NCBI RefSeq assembly: GCF_042648405.1
Contig: NZ_JBHRXV010000003.1
Location: 248,001 to 312,000, forward strand
Direction of reading: 5' to 3'
Source of the DNA: Sphingoaurantiacus capsulatus
GTDB taxonomy: Bacteria > Pseudomonadota > Alphaproteobacteria > Sphingomonadales > Sphingomonadaceae
DNA: 64,000 bases
The notes beneath the pieces were generated by a model. The model was not told the DNA's origin and did no database searches. It worked only from the letters and a program-made list of their open reading frames with translations. Shown one piece after another: positions 1-8,562 of the stretch; within the stretch, counting starts at the first letter, position 1; every line of letters begins with the position of its first letter. A program made the translations under genes and the position numbers.

Positions 1-318
1 TCGATCAGCGTCGATATCGGCTCGATCGACGATTATAATTTCATCGATTTCTATCAGGACAACGTGCTGATCGGCACGATTACCGGCAGCGAGCTGTCGA
101 GCGTTCACAACGGCTCGTGGACCGGCCCGGACACCAACCGCCGCTTCTTCTTTGTTGGCGGCACGTTCAACCGCATTGATTTCCGCTCGGGCGGCAACTC
201 GTTCGAGTTCGACAATATCGCCACCGCGGAAGTGCCGGAGCCGGCGACCCCGGCGATGCTGGCGTTGGGCCTGCTCGGCCTCGCGGCGCTCCGTCGCCGC
301 AAGCGCGCAGCCGCCTAA
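1..318 (+). CDS. PEP-CTERM sorting domain protein, 3' end only
   Basis: The gene enters from the left edge and only its last 105 codons are visible. The protein ends with the motif VPEP, a hydrophobic stretch rich in Leu, Ala and Gly, and a basic tail (RRRKR). This is the tripartite PEP-CTERM signal, which in the known family directs exported proteins to an exosortase/archaeosortase-like processing system in envelopes of exopolysaccharide producers. The visible part before the signal is rich in Gly, Asn, Asp and Phe, as expected of a secreted beta-rich domain, but I cannot name the domain. Its stop overlaps the end of the convergent hydrolase gene by four bases. Promoter and signal peptide lie outside the window. 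Confidence 0.85.
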   Translation, partial: SISVDIGSIDDYNFIDFYQDNVLIGTITGSELSSVHNGSWTGPDTNRRFFFVGGTFNRIDFRSGGNSFEFDNIATAEVPEPATPAMLALGLLGLAALRRRKRAAA

Positions 319-1241
319 GCGAAGCGTGCTTTCAGCCAGGCGCAGGCGTCTTCGGTCGCCTGCGTCGCGGCTGTCACCAGCCCGGCCATCGAGAAGAAGC
401 CGTGGTTCACGCCCGCATAGCGGGTGACCTCGACATCGGTGCCGGCTGCCTTCAACGCGCCGGCATAGGCCTCGCCCTCGTCGCGCAGCACGTCATATTC
501 GGCAGTGATGACGAAGGCTGGCGGCAGGCCTGACAGGTCGCTGGCGCGCAGCGGCGCGGCATAGGGCGCGTCGGCGGGCGACTCGCCGAGATATTGCTCC
601 CAATAGAACTCCATCGACGGTCGCGTCAGGCCGTAGCCCTCGCCGTTCTCGGCGTATGAGGGCATCGCGTCCGACGGATAGTCGGTCACTGGATAGACCA
701 GCAATTGCCCGACCAGCGCCGGGCCGCCGCTGTCGCGGGCGCGAAGCGCCACCGCTGCGGCGAGATTGCCGCCGGCGCTGTCGCCGGCCGCCGCAATCTT
801 TGCGGGATCGCCGCCGATCGAGGCGGCATTCGCCGCTGCCCATTGCGTCGCCGCGAAGCAATCGTCGATCGCGGCCGGATAGCGGTTCTCCGGCGCCAGC
901 CGATAATCGACCGAGACGACGATGGCGTTCGTCCCGGCGCTCAGGCCGCGGCAGACATTGTCATGCGTATCAAGGCTGCACAGCACCCAGCCGCCGCCGT
1001 GGAAGAAGACGATCACCGGCAGCGGTTCATCGCCCGCCGGGCGGTAAATGCGCACCCGCAGCGGCCCGGCCGGGCCATCGATCTCTCGTTCGGAAGTATC
1101 GGCGACCTGCGGCCCGAGCGCCTTCAGCTGCTCGGTCATCGCCGCCATGCCGGCGCGCGCCTGCTCGACGGGAAGCGTTTCGACGCGCGGCTGGTCCTTC
1201 GACGCTTCGAGGAACGCCGCAATGACCGGATCGAGCGCCAT
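315..1241 (-). CDS. Alpha/beta hydrolase of the hormone-sensitive lipase (HSL) family
   Basis: A 308-residue protein with the HSL-family hallmarks: the oxyanion-hole motif HGGGW at residues 81-85 and the nucleophile motif GDSAGG with Ser155. Likely acid and base residues follow in EYDVLRDEGE and in NHGFF near the C terminus. Members are carboxylesterases or lipases acting on short to medium acyl esters; the substrate here is unknown. The start follows a good GGGAGG ribosome binding site. It begins 12 nt after ribH and on the same strand, so it is probably the last gene of the riboflavin operon, although it has no evident role in that pathway. No signal peptide is seen, so it is likely cytoplasmic. 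Confidence 0.9.
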   Translation of the reverse strand: MALDPVIAAFLEASKDQPRVETLPVEQARAGMAAMTEQLKALGPQVADTSEREIDGPAGPLRVRIYRPAGDEPLPVIVFFHGGGWVLCSLDTHDNVCRGLSAGTNAIVVSVDYRLAPENRYPAAIDDCFAATQWAAANAASIGGDPAKIAAAGDSAGGNLAAAVALRARDSGGPALVGQLLVYPVTDYPSDAMPSYAENGEGYGLTRPSMEFYWEQYLGESPADAPYAAPLRASDLSGLPPAFVITAEYDVLRDEGEAYAGALKAAGTDVEVTRYAGVNHGFFSMAGLVTAATQATEDACAWLKARFA

Positions 1242-1253
1242 GACGGCCTCCCT

Positions 1254-1676
1254 CTAGCTGGCGAACTTCTCGCGCAGCGTCATCATCGCCAGCGCGGCCT
1301 TGGCGGCATCGCCGCCCTTGTCCTTCTCCGACACCTTGGCGCGCGCCCAGGCCTGGTCGTCATTCTCGCAGGTGAGGATGCCGTTTCCGATGGCGGCGCC
1401 GTCGAGCGTCAGCGCCATGATCCCGCGCGCGCTTTCGTTGGAGACTACCTCGAAATGGTAGGTCTCGCCGCGGATGATCGTGCCGAGCGCGACATAGCCG
1501 TCGTAGCGGCCGGTATCGACGGCGAGCGAGATGGCGCCGGGAACTTCCAGCGCGCCGGGCACGGTGACGACGTCCCAACTGTGGCCGGCGGCCTTCAGCA
1601 CGCCGGTGGCGCCCTTCAGCAGTTCGTCGGCGAACTCGTCGTAGAAGCGCGCCTCGACGATCAGCAGATGCCCCAT
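1254..1676 (-). CDS. ribH: 6,7-dimethyl-8-ribityllumazine synthase
   Basis: A 140-residue lumazine synthase, which condenses 5-amino-6-ribitylamino-uracil with 3,4-dihydroxy-2-butanone 4-phosphate in the penultimate step of riboflavin synthesis. Recognisable segments are the N-terminal IVEARFYDEFADELLKGA, VPGALEVPGAI and ALGTIIRGETYHFE, whose His belongs to the active site. The start chosen gives MGHLLIVEARF and lies 4 nt downstream of the preceding ribB stop. A longer in-frame extension upstream would run into the ribB coding sequence and looks non-homologous. It belongs to the ribD-ribE-ribB-ribH operon read on the minus strand. Confidence 0.95.
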   Translation of the reverse strand: MGHLLIVEARFYDEFADELLKGATGVLKAAGHSWDVVTVPGALEVPGAISLAVDTGRYDGYVALGTIIRGETYHFEVVSNESARGIMALTLDGAAIGNGILTCENDDQAWARAKVSEKDKGGDAAKAALAMMTLREKFAS

Positions 1677-1680
1677 GCGA

Positions 1681-2787
1681 TCAGCCCTCCACCACGATCG
1701 GCCGCTCGCCGACGACTTCGAGGCCATAGCCGTCGAGGCCGACGAAATTGCGGTGCGAATTGGTCAGCAGCACCATTTCGTGGACGCCGAGGTCGACGAG
1801 GATCTGCGCGCCGATGCCGTAGTCGCGCTGCTCCATGCCGTCGCCGGGCGCCCCTTCGGCGCGCTGCGCGATCATCCTGGTCAGGCGGTCGGGCTGGTTG
1901 TCGCGGATGATGACGATGACGCCGGCACCTTCCTGGCCGATGATCTCCATCGACTTCTGCAACTGGCCGGCACGCCCGCCCTCGCCGAGCATGTCGCTGA
2001 AGATCGACAGGCCGTGCATGCGGACGAGCGTCGGCTTGCCGGCCTCGACCTTGCCCTTCTGGAGCACCAGATGCTCGGCATATTCGGCGCGATTGATATA
2101 GGTTTTCACCGTCCACTCGCCGCCATGCGCCGAGTTGATCCTGGTCTCGTTGACCTGCTGGACGAGGTGATCGTAGCGGCGACGATAGGCGATCAGGTCA
2201 CGGATCGTGCCGATCTTCAGCCCGTGCAGCTGCGCGAACGACATGAGGTCGTCCATGCGCGCCATCGTGCCGTCCTCGTTCATGATCTCACAGATCACGC
2301 CCGACGGGTTGAGGCCGGCGAGGCGCGCCACATCGACCGCCGCCTCGGTATGGCCGGCGCGGACCAGCACGCCGCCATCGCGGGCGACCAGCGGAAACAC
2401 ATGGCCCGGCGTCACGATCTGCTCCGGCCCCTTCGCCGAATCGATCGCGACGGCGATGGTGCGGGCGCGGTCGGCGGCGGAGATGCCGGTGGTGACGCCT
2501 TCCTTCGCCTCGATCGAGACGGTGAAGGCGGTTTCGTGCCGCGTGCCGTTCATCCGGCTCATCATCGGCAGCCCGAGCTGATCGACGCGCGCCTTCGACA
2601 TCGACAGGCAGATCAGGCCGCGGCCGTGCTTCGCCATGAAGTTGACGGCATCGGGCGTCGCCATCTGCGCGGGAATGACGAGGTCGCCCTCATTCTCGCG
2701 GTCCTCATCGTCGACGAGGATGAACATGCGACCGTTCTTCGCCTCGTCGATGATCTCCTCGACCGAGGCCAGGAAATGACGCTTCAT
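1681..2787 (-). CDS. ribB: 3,4-dihydroxy-2-butanone 4-phosphate synthase with degenerate GTP cyclohydrolase II domain (RibBX type)
   Basis: A 368-residue fusion. Residues 1-200 are a complete RibB domain: the acidic loop DDEDRENEGD at 26-35, GVTTGISAADRA, PGHVFPL and RAGHTEAAVD, so it should make 3,4-dihydroxy-2-butanone 4-phosphate from ribulose 5-phosphate. Residues 205-368 resemble GTP cyclohydrolase II, but the zinc-binding cysteine cluster expected after the VRMH segment (about 256-277) is replaced by GLSIFSDMLGEGGRAGQL. There is no cysteine anywhere in this half. The second domain is therefore very probably not a GTP cyclohydrolase, matching the RibBX variant described in Proteobacteria. 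The gene overlaps ribE by 4 nt, so translation is probably coupled. A separate ribA must exist elsewhere if the organism makes its own flavins. Confidence 0.93.
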   Translation of the reverse strand: MKRHFLASVEEIIDEAKNGRMFILVDDEDRENEGDLVIPAQMATPDAVNFMAKHGRGLICLSMSKARVDQLGLPMMSRMNGTRHETAFTVSIEAKEGVTTGISAADRARTIAVAIDSAKGPEQIVTPGHVFPLVARDGGVLVRAGHTEAAVDVARLAGLNPSGVICEIMNEDGTMARMDDLMSFAQLHGLKIGTIRDLIAYRRRYDHLVQQVNETRINSAHGGEWTVKTYINRAEYAEHLVLQKGKVEAGKPTLVRMHGLSIFSDMLGEGGRAGQLQKSMEIIGQEGAGVIVIIRDNQPDRLTRMIAQRAEGAPGDGMEQRDYGIGAQILVDLGVHEMVLLTNSHRNFVGLDGYGLEVVGERPIVVEG

Positions 2788-3398
2788 GACTTGCCTTCCA
2801 CCACTTGCCGCATGCGCCCGAGGTAGCGGGCCAGCACGTCGATCTCGAGATTGATTTCCTGCCCCGGCGCCAGCGCCCCGAACGTCGTCGCCTGCGCGGT
2901 ATGCGGTATGACATTGACGCCGAAGCGCACGCCACCCTCCGAAGTATCAGCCACCTCGTTGACGGTGAGCGACACGCCATCGAGGCAGATCGAGCCTTTG
3001 GGGGCGATGTAGGGCGCGACCGATGCCGGCGCCTCGAAGCTGATGCGGGTCGAATCGCCCTCGGCGCGCAGTTCGGCAACGCGCGCGACGGCATCGACAT
3101 GGCCGGTCACGATATGCCCGCCGAGCTCGTCGCCGACCTTCAGCGCGCGTTCGAGGTTGAGGCGGCGCCCGGCGGCCCACATGCCGCTCGCAGTCTTCGT
3201 CTGCGTCTCGCCCGAGATATCGACCGCGAACCAGCCCGGCCCCTTGTCGACCACCGTCAGACAGGCGCCCGAACAGGCGATCGACGCGCCGATGGCGACG
3301 CCCGCTGTGTCATAGACGGTGGCAATCCGCGCGCGCAGGTCGCCGCGCGGCTCGACGGACTCGATGGTCCCGACGTCGGTGATGATCCCCGTGAACAT
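2784..3398 (-). CDS. ribE: Riboflavin synthase, alpha chain
   Basis: A 204-residue riboflavin synthase that dismutates two lumazine molecules into riboflavin and a pyrimidine. It starts with the family signature MFTGIITDVG and carries the two tandem lumazine-binding barrels. The first holds the ACSGACLTV segment and the second the equivalent ICLDGVSLTVNEV segment. Length is typical (about 200-215). It follows ribD by 15 nt and its stop overlaps the start of the ribB fusion, so the three are almost surely co-transcribed. Confidence 0.95.
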   Translation of the reverse strand: MFTGIITDVGTIESVEPRGDLRARIATVYDTAGVAIGASIACSGACLTVVDKGPGWFAVDISGETQTKTASGMWAAGRRLNLERALKVGDELGGHIVTGHVDAVARVAELRAEGDSTRISFEAPASVAPYIAPKGSICLDGVSLTVNEVADTSEGGVRFGVNVIPHTAQATTFGALAPGQEINLEIDVLARYLGRMRQVVEGKS

Positions 3399-3413
3399 GA
3401 TCTCGCAATCCCG

Positions 3414-4409
3414 CTATCGCGTGCGCTCGTAGACTTCGAGCCGGTCGTTGCCAAGCGTACGACTCTCGATCGGCCGCCAGCGGCCGTGCGCGGCCGCCAG
3501 GTCGGTGAGGCCGATGTCGCCGATGCCGGCCTGCCCCGCGCCGATGACGATCGGTGCGCGGTAGATGACGAGCCGGTCGACCCGGTCGGCGGCCAGGAAG
3601 GCGGCGGCGACACCGGCACCGCCTTCGACCAGCACATCGTTGATCGCCTCGAGTCCGTCGATCGCGGCGGGCGAATCGATCAGCAGCGGATCGCGCGCCG
3701 CCAGCCGGAGATGCGCCGGGATCGCGGCGAGCGAACGGCTCATCACCGCCGCGCGGGGTGCACGGTCTTCGAGGCCGGGCAGCCGCACGTCGAGCGCGGG
3801 ATCGTCAGCCTCCAGCGTGCCGCGCCCGACGACGATGAGGTCGCTGCGCGCCCGCAGCAAATGCGCATGCGCCCGCGCCGCGTCCCCGGTAATCCAGCGG
3901 CTGCTGCCATCCGCCATGGCGATGCGGCCATCGATCGACAGCGCCAGCTTCAGGGTGACGAACGGCCGCCCTTCGGCCTGCCGCATCAGGAAGCCGGCGA
4001 TGGCAGCCTTCGCGCGGGCCTCGGCGATGCCGACAACCACCTCGACGCCGGTCGCGCGCAGCCGCTCGATCCCCTTCCCCGCCGTGCGCAGGTCGGGGTC
4101 GACCATCGCCACGACCACGCGAGCGAGGCCTGCCTCAACCAACAGATCGGCACAGGCCGCGCCCCGCGCGCTGACATGGGCGCAGGGTTCGAGCGTGACA
4201 TAGGCGGTGGCGCCGCGTGCATCCGCAGCAGCCTGCGCCAGCGCCGCCGCCTCGGCGTGCGGGCGGCCGCCCGGCTGGGTCCAACCGCGACCGACGACGC
4301 GGCCGTCCTTGACGATCAGGCAGCCGACGGGGGGATTGGGAGAGGTGCGGCCAAGCCCCCGGCCGGCGAGCGCGAGCGCGGCGTCGATCCAGCGCTCGTC
4401 GTCGCTCAC
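3414..4409 (-). CDS. ribD: Bifunctional diaminohydroxyphosphoribosylaminopyrimidine deaminase / reductase
   Basis: A 331-residue two-domain enzyme for the second and third steps of riboflavin synthesis. The N-terminal deaminase domain has the zinc motif HAEAAAL and TLEPCAH followed by a Cys about eight residues later, as in the cytidine-deaminase fold. The C-terminal reductase domain contains FVTLKLALSIDGRIA, a probable NADPH-binding GRGTLEADDP stretch and the VEGGAGVAAAFL segment. The start overlaps the stop of the upstream small membrane-protein gene by 4 nt. I see no FMN riboswitch-like structure upstream of the operon, so flavin feedback on it is not evident. Confidence 0.94.
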   Translation of the reverse strand: MSDDERWIDAALALAGRGLGRTSPNPPVGCLIVKDGRVVGRGWTQPGGRPHAEAAALAQAAADARGATAYVTLEPCAHVSARGAACADLLVEAGLARVVVAMVDPDLRTAGKGIERLRATGVEVVVGIAEARAKAAIAGFLMRQAEGRPFVTLKLALSIDGRIAMADGSSRWITGDAARAHAHLLRARSDLIVVGRGTLEADDPALDVRLPGLEDRAPRAAVMSRSLAAIPAHLRLAARDPLLIDSPAAIDGLEAINDVLVEGGAGVAAAFLAADRVDRLVIYRAPIVIGAGQAGIGDIGLTDLAAAHGRWRPIESRTLGNDRLEVYERTR

Positions 4410-4714
4410 TTGCCCGCCTTCGCCTTTTCAGCGGCCTTGGCCTCGGCTTCCATCTTCGCGAATTCGGCCTGCTGAGCCCAGTAGGCGCGGGTGCGTTCGG
4501 CGACGTCCTCGGCCTGCGCGGCCTTCACCTCTTCGCGGGTGCGGCCTTCCTTCCAATTGCTCATGTAGATGAGCTTCGGATCGGGCTTCATATAGCCCCA
4601 GCGGTTCTCGACCATGAAGCCGACGACGACGATCGTCGTCACCAGCAGCGACCCGATCCCGAAAAACAATTTGTGCCGTTCGATGCCGGCGAGCCGGGCG
4701 CGCAGCGAGGCCAT
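4406..4714 (-). CDS. Small single-pass membrane protein heading the riboflavin operon
   Basis: A 102-residue protein with a basic N terminus, one hydrophobic segment at about residues 16-34 (FFGIGSLLVTTIVVVGFMV), a short conserved-looking stretch (NRWGYMKPDPKLIYMSNWKEGRT), and a highly charged Ala/Lys/Glu C-terminal tail that is probably helical. Topology suggests an inner-membrane anchor with the charged tail facing one side. Its stop overlaps ribD by 4 nt, so it is translated with the riboflavin genes. I do not recognise a named family. The linkage to ribD suggests co-regulation, not necessarily a role in flavin synthesis. Confidence 0.8.
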   Translation of the reverse strand: MASLRARLAGIERHKLFFGIGSLLVTTIVVVGFMVENRWGYMKPDPKLIYMSNWKEGRTREEVKAAQAEDVAERTRAYWAQQAEFAKMEAEAKAAEKAKAGK

Positions 4715-4770
4715 GCAGAACTCCGTGAAAATCCGGGGACTACATAAGCGCTCGCCGCGCGCCCTGCCAC

Positions 4771-5418
4771 CTATCCGTTCACCAGCTCGAAGCGGACGGG
4801 CACCTCGCGCCAGCTTTCGACCGGCACGCCGTCGCGCGTCGCCGGGGTGAAGCGCCAGGCGCGCCTGGCATGTGCGACCGCCGCCTCGTCGAGCCGGGCA
4901 TGGCCGCTCGACGCCTTAAGCTCGGCGGCGAGCACCCGGCCGTCGGTGCCGATGCGGACGCGGACCATCACCACGCCCTCCTCCTCGGCCCGCTCCGACG
5001 AGGCCGGATAGGGCGGCTGGAAGCGCGCGGCGAAGCGCGAGTCGAGGCGGGCGAGCACCATCACCGGCGCGGGCGGCGCAGGATCGACCAGCGGCCCGAC
5101 GGCCACCGGCGGCAGGTTGGGCGGCACATCGACGCTGGTCAGTCCGGTCGACGGCGCCGGCGGCAGGTCCGGCGCGATGTTGACGACGGGCGGCGCGAAC
5201 ACGAGGTCCACCTGATCCGGCATCACCGGCGGCGTCACCTTCTCAGGGGGCGTCACCGGAATGTTCCTGATCTTGATCGGCTCGGTTCGCGTGACATTGG
5301 GAATGCTGACGACGCCCAGCGACAGCAGGGCGGCGCCGAGCGCGGCATGGATGGCGACGGTGATGAGCAGGCCGGTTCCCGATCGGGCGCCGGTATAACC
5401 GTTGGCGACAATAGGCAT
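4771..5418 (-). CDS. TonB family energy-transducing protein
   Basis: A 215-residue protein with the TonB layout: a short cytoplasmic N terminus, one membrane anchor at about 16-38 (TGLLITVAIHAALGAALLSLGVV), a proline-rich periplasmic spacer at about 55-125, and a C-terminal TonB domain beginning near RFQPPYP and continuing VVMVRVRIGTDGRVLAAELKASSG. TonB proteins couple the proton-motive force through ExbBD to outer-membrane receptors. No exbB or exbD is in the window, so this is an orphan or alternative TonB. It is a separate transcription unit with a 16-bp palindrome about 75 nt upstream, suggesting metal-type or other repressor control. Confidence 0.88.
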   Translation of the reverse strand: MPIVANGYTGARSGTGLLITVAIHAALGAALLSLGVVSIPNVTRTEPIKIRNIPVTPPEKVTPPVMPDQVDLVFAPPVVNIAPDLPPAPSTGLTSVDVPPNLPPVAVGPLVDPAPPAPVMVLARLDSRFAARFQPPYPASSERAEEEGVVMVRVRIGTDGRVLAAELKASSGHARLDEAAVAHARRAWRFTPATRDGVPVESWREVPVRFELVNG

Positions 5419-5491
5419 GGTGACCCTCCCTCAGGTCGTTGCTTCCATGCGCCGTTCGTCGGCCGGTTTCGCCCGCAAAGCGGCGCGGCAA

Positions 5492-5507
5492 CGATGTTAT
5501 AACATCG
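5492..5507. promoter_or_regulatory. Perfect 16-bp palindrome upstream of the TonB gene
   Basis: The sequence CGATGTTATAACATCG reads the same on both strands and lies in an AT-rich patch between the divergent ends of the TonB-like gene and gltX. The core TGTTATAACA resembles the centre of zinc-uptake regulator (Zur) boxes known from proteobacteria, so a Zur-type operator is one reading. This assignment is inference only; the perfect symmetry is directly visible. Confidence 0.55.
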
Positions 5508-5551
5508 CAAACGCGAATTTATAGATGACGCGAACGTCAACCGCGCGGCGA

Positions 5552-6877
5552 TCAGAAGGTGAGGCGTTCCAACGCGCGGGCACGGCCGATCAGCGACAGC
5601 AGCGCAGCCATTTCCGGCCCATGGTCGCGCCCGGTCAGCGCGCGGCGCAGCGGCAGGAACAGCGGCTTGCCCTTGCGCCCGGTCGAGGCCTTCAGCCGCT
5701 CGACGAGCGCCTGCCAGATGTCGGCGCCCCACGGCAGCTCGGCGATCGTGGCGCGCGCCTCGGCGAGATAGGCGGCGTCCTCGGGCGCGACCTCGGCGGT
5801 GACCGGGCCTTCGACCACCTGCCACCAGTCGGCCGCCTCGCCCACCGTGGTCAGATTGGCGCGGATCACCTCCCAGGCCGCCGTGTCCATGCCCCCCGGC
5901 AACCGGTCGCGCACCGCCTCGAACGGCAGCTGGTGGACGATGCGCGCGTTAAGATGCTGCAGCTCCGCCGGATCGAAGCGCGGATGCGTGTTCCCCAATC
6001 GCGACAGATCATGCCCGGCAATCAGCGAGTCGAGGCTCGCCACCGGCTCGACCGCATCGGCGGTGCCGAGCCGCGCCAGCATCGCGACGACGGCGATCGG
6101 CTCGATGCCCGCCTCGCGCAGCGCATCCATGCCCGCCGAGCCCAGCCGCTTCGACAGCTCACCGTCGACCGAGGTCAGCAGCCCGAAATGCGCCAGCTTC
6201 GGCGGCGTCGCACCGAGCGCGGCGAACATCTGCAACTGGATGCCCGAATTGGCGACATGGTCCTCGCCGCGCACCACATGGGTGATGCCGAGGTCGATGT
6301 CGTCGACCACCGAAGGCAGCATGTAGAGATAGCCGCCATCGGCGCGGCGCACCACGGGATCGGACAGCGAGGCCGGGTCGATATGGCTGTGGCCGCGGAT
6401 TAGATCGTCCCATTCGACATGGCCGTCGTGATCGAGCTTGAACCGCCAGTGCGGACGAATCCCCTCGCCTTCAAGCCGCGCCCGCTCGGTATCGGTCAGC
6501 TTCAGCGCGGCACGGTCATACACCGGCGGCAGCCCGCGCGAGAGCTGCACCTTGCGCTTGATGTCGAGCTCTTCGGGACTCTCATAGCAGGGATAGGCGC
6601 GCCCGGCGGCGTGCAGCTTCGCCAGCGCCGCGTCATAGGCGGCGAAGCGGTCGGACTGCTTCACCTCGGCGTCGGGCGTCAGGCCGAGCCAGGCGATGTC
6701 GTCGCGGATCGCCTGCGCGAACGCCTCGGTCGATCGCGCACGGTCGGTGTCGTCGAGGCGAAGCAGGAAGCGCCCGCCCGCCTTCTTCGCCGTCAGAAAA
6801 TTATGGACCGCGGTGAAGATATTGCCGACATGCAGCCGCCCGGTGGGGGATGGCGCGAACCGGGTGACGGCGGTCAT
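5552..6877 (-). CDS. gltX: Glutamate--tRNA ligase
   Basis: A 441-residue class I aminoacyl-tRNA synthetase. The HIGH-type motif is SPTGRLHVGN at residues 10-19 and the KMSKS-type motif is LSKRLGS at 241-247. Other family blocks are LRLDDTD near residue 40 and RGEDHV near 203. It charges tRNA-Glu; many alphaproteobacteria have two paralogues, one also charging tRNA-Gln for the GatCAB route, and the sequence alone does not tell me which this is. The C-terminal anticodon-binding domain is short, consistent with total length. It overlaps nadE by 4 nt, forming a nadE-gltX operon. Confidence 0.95.
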   Translation of the reverse strand: MTAVTRFAPSPTGRLHVGNIFTAVHNFLTAKKAGGRFLLRLDDTDRARSTEAFAQAIRDDIAWLGLTPDAEVKQSDRFAAYDAALAKLHAAGRAYPCYESPEELDIKRKVQLSRGLPPVYDRAALKLTDTERARLEGEGIRPHWRFKLDHDGHVEWDDLIRGHSHIDPASLSDPVVRRADGGYLYMLPSVVDDIDLGITHVVRGEDHVANSGIQLQMFAALGATPPKLAHFGLLTSVDGELSKRLGSAGMDALREAGIEPIAVVAMLARLGTADAVEPVASLDSLIAGHDLSRLGNTHPRFDPAELQHLNARIVHQLPFEAVRDRLPGGMDTAAWEVIRANLTTVGEAADWWQVVEGPVTAEVAPEDAAYLAEARATIAELPWGADIWQALVERLKASTGRKGKPLFLPLRRALTGRDHGPEMAALLSLIGRARALERLTF

Positions 6878-8529
6878 CGCACCGTCCGGAAAGCGTGGGT
6901 GATCGGATAGCGGCGGTCGCGGCCGAAGCTACGGCGGCCGATCTTCACCCCCGGCGGCGCCTGCCGGCGCTTGTATTCGGCGACGTGCAGCAGCCGCTCG
7001 ATCTTCACTACCGTCTCGCGGTCGAAGCCCTTGGCGACGACATCCTCGACCGATCGCTCATGCTCGACGAGATCGAGCAGGATGGCGTCGAGATCGTCGT
7101 AGGGCGGCAGCGAATCCTGGTCCTTCTGGTTGTCGCGCAGCTCGGCGCTCGGCGGCTTGGTGATGACGCGTTCGGGCATCACGAGGCCGGTGGCGCCGAC
7201 GCCGAGGCGCGGCAGGTTGGCGTTGCGCCAGCGCGACAGCTCGAACACCGTCGTCTTGTAGACGTCCTTCAGCACCGAATAGCCGCCGGCCATGTCGCCG
7301 TAGATCGTCGCATAGCCGACCGACATCTCGCTCTTGTTGCCGGTGGTCAGCAGCATCGGGCCGAACTTGTTGCTGAGCGCCATCAGCGTGACGCCGCGAA
7401 TGCGCGACTGGATATTCTCCTCGGCGATGTCACGGCCGCGCCCCTCGAACAGGGGGCTGAGCATGCCATCGAACGCGTCCATCGCCGCGCCGATCGGCAC
7501 GCTGTCGAGCCGCACGCCGAGCAGCCGCGCGCATTCGGCGGCATCGTCGAGGCTTTCCTGGCTGGTGAAGCGCGACGGCATCATCACGCACCACACCTTG
7601 TCGGCGCCGAGCGCGTCGACCGCCACCGCCGCCGACAGCGCCGAATCGATGCCACCCGACAGGCCGAGCACCACGCCGGGGAAGCGGTTGCGGGTGACGT
7701 AGTCGCGCAGACCGACAATCATCGCGTGGTAGATCGAGGTCAGGTCGTCGTCATGCGTCGCGACCTCGCCGGGTGCACAGCGCCAGCCGTCGGCGGTGCG
7801 CGTCCAGTCGGTGACGATGATCTGCTCGTCCCATTCGCGGAAACCCACCGCGAGGCTGCGGTCGGGGTTCATCACATAGGAGGTGCCGTCGAACACCACC
7901 TCGTCCTGCCCGCCGACGCGGTTGAGCATGACCAGCGGCAGGCCGGTTTCGGTGACGCGCCCGACACCCGCCGACAGGCGGCGGTCGTCCTTGCCGAGTT
8001 CGTAAGGCGAAGCGTTGGGCGAGATCAGGATTTCGGCGCCGGTTTCGGCGAGGCACTCGCACACCGGCGACAGCCACATGTCCTCGCAGATCGGAATGCC
8101 GATCCGCACGCCGCGGAAGTTGACCGGGCCAGGCAGCGGCCCCGACGCGAACACCCGCTTCTCGTCGAACACGCCGTAATTGGGCAGCTCGTGCTTCAGC
8201 ACGGTCGCGATCACTTCGCCGCCGTCGAGCACGGCGACGGCGTTGTAGAGCAGCCGGTCGCGGACATGCGTGGTGCCGACCAGCATGCCGGGACCACCGT
8301 CGGCGGTGACCTTCGCCATCCGCTGCAGCTCAGCCTCCGCCTCGGCATGCAGCGCCGGCTTCAGCACCAGATCCTCGGTCGGGTAGCCGATGAGCTGAAG
8401 TTCGGGGAAGGCGATCAGGTCGGCGCCCATATGCTTGCTGCGCGCAACAAGCATGGCGTCGGCGTTGCCGCGCAGGTCGCCGACATTCTGCGAGAATTGC
8501 GCGAGGGCGATCTTGAGGCGGTCAGTCAT
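6874..8529 (-). CDS. nadE: Glutamine-dependent NAD+ synthetase
   Basis: A 551-residue two-domain enzyme. The N-terminal half is a nitrilase-fold glutaminase domain with the Glu (FPELQ), Lys (KHELPNYGVFDE) and Cys (IGIPICEDMW) triad segments. The C-terminal half is the ATP-pyrophosphatase NAD synthetase with the P-loop LGLSGGIDSAL and GNKSEMSVGYATIYGDMAGG. It amidates nicotinate adenine dinucleotide to NAD+ using glutamine ammonia. The start overlaps nothing; the stop overlaps gltX by 4 nt. Length is normal for the bacterial glutamine-dependent form. Confidence 0.96.
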   Translation of the reverse strand: MTDRLKIALAQFSQNVGDLRGNADAMLVARSKHMGADLIAFPELQLIGYPTEDLVLKPALHAEAEAELQRMAKVTADGGPGMLVGTTHVRDRLLYNAVAVLDGGEVIATVLKHELPNYGVFDEKRVFASGPLPGPVNFRGVRIGIPICEDMWLSPVCECLAETGAEILISPNASPYELGKDDRRLSAGVGRVTETGLPLVMLNRVGGQDEVVFDGTSYVMNPDRSLAVGFREWDEQIIVTDWTRTADGWRCAPGEVATHDDDLTSIYHAMIVGLRDYVTRNRFPGVVLGLSGGIDSALSAAVAVDALGADKVWCVMMPSRFTSQESLDDAAECARLLGVRLDSVPIGAAMDAFDGMLSPLFEGRGRDIAEENIQSRIRGVTLMALSNKFGPMLLTTGNKSEMSVGYATIYGDMAGGYSVLKDVYKTTVFELSRWRNANLPRLGVGATGLVMPERVITKPPSAELRDNQKDQDSLPPYDDLDAILLDLVEHERSVEDVVAKGFDRETVVKIERLLHVAEYKRRQAPPGVKIGRRSFGRDRRYPITHAFRTVR

Positions 8530-8562
8530 GGGCGGGGCTTTTAGGCGAACGCCCCGGCCGGC

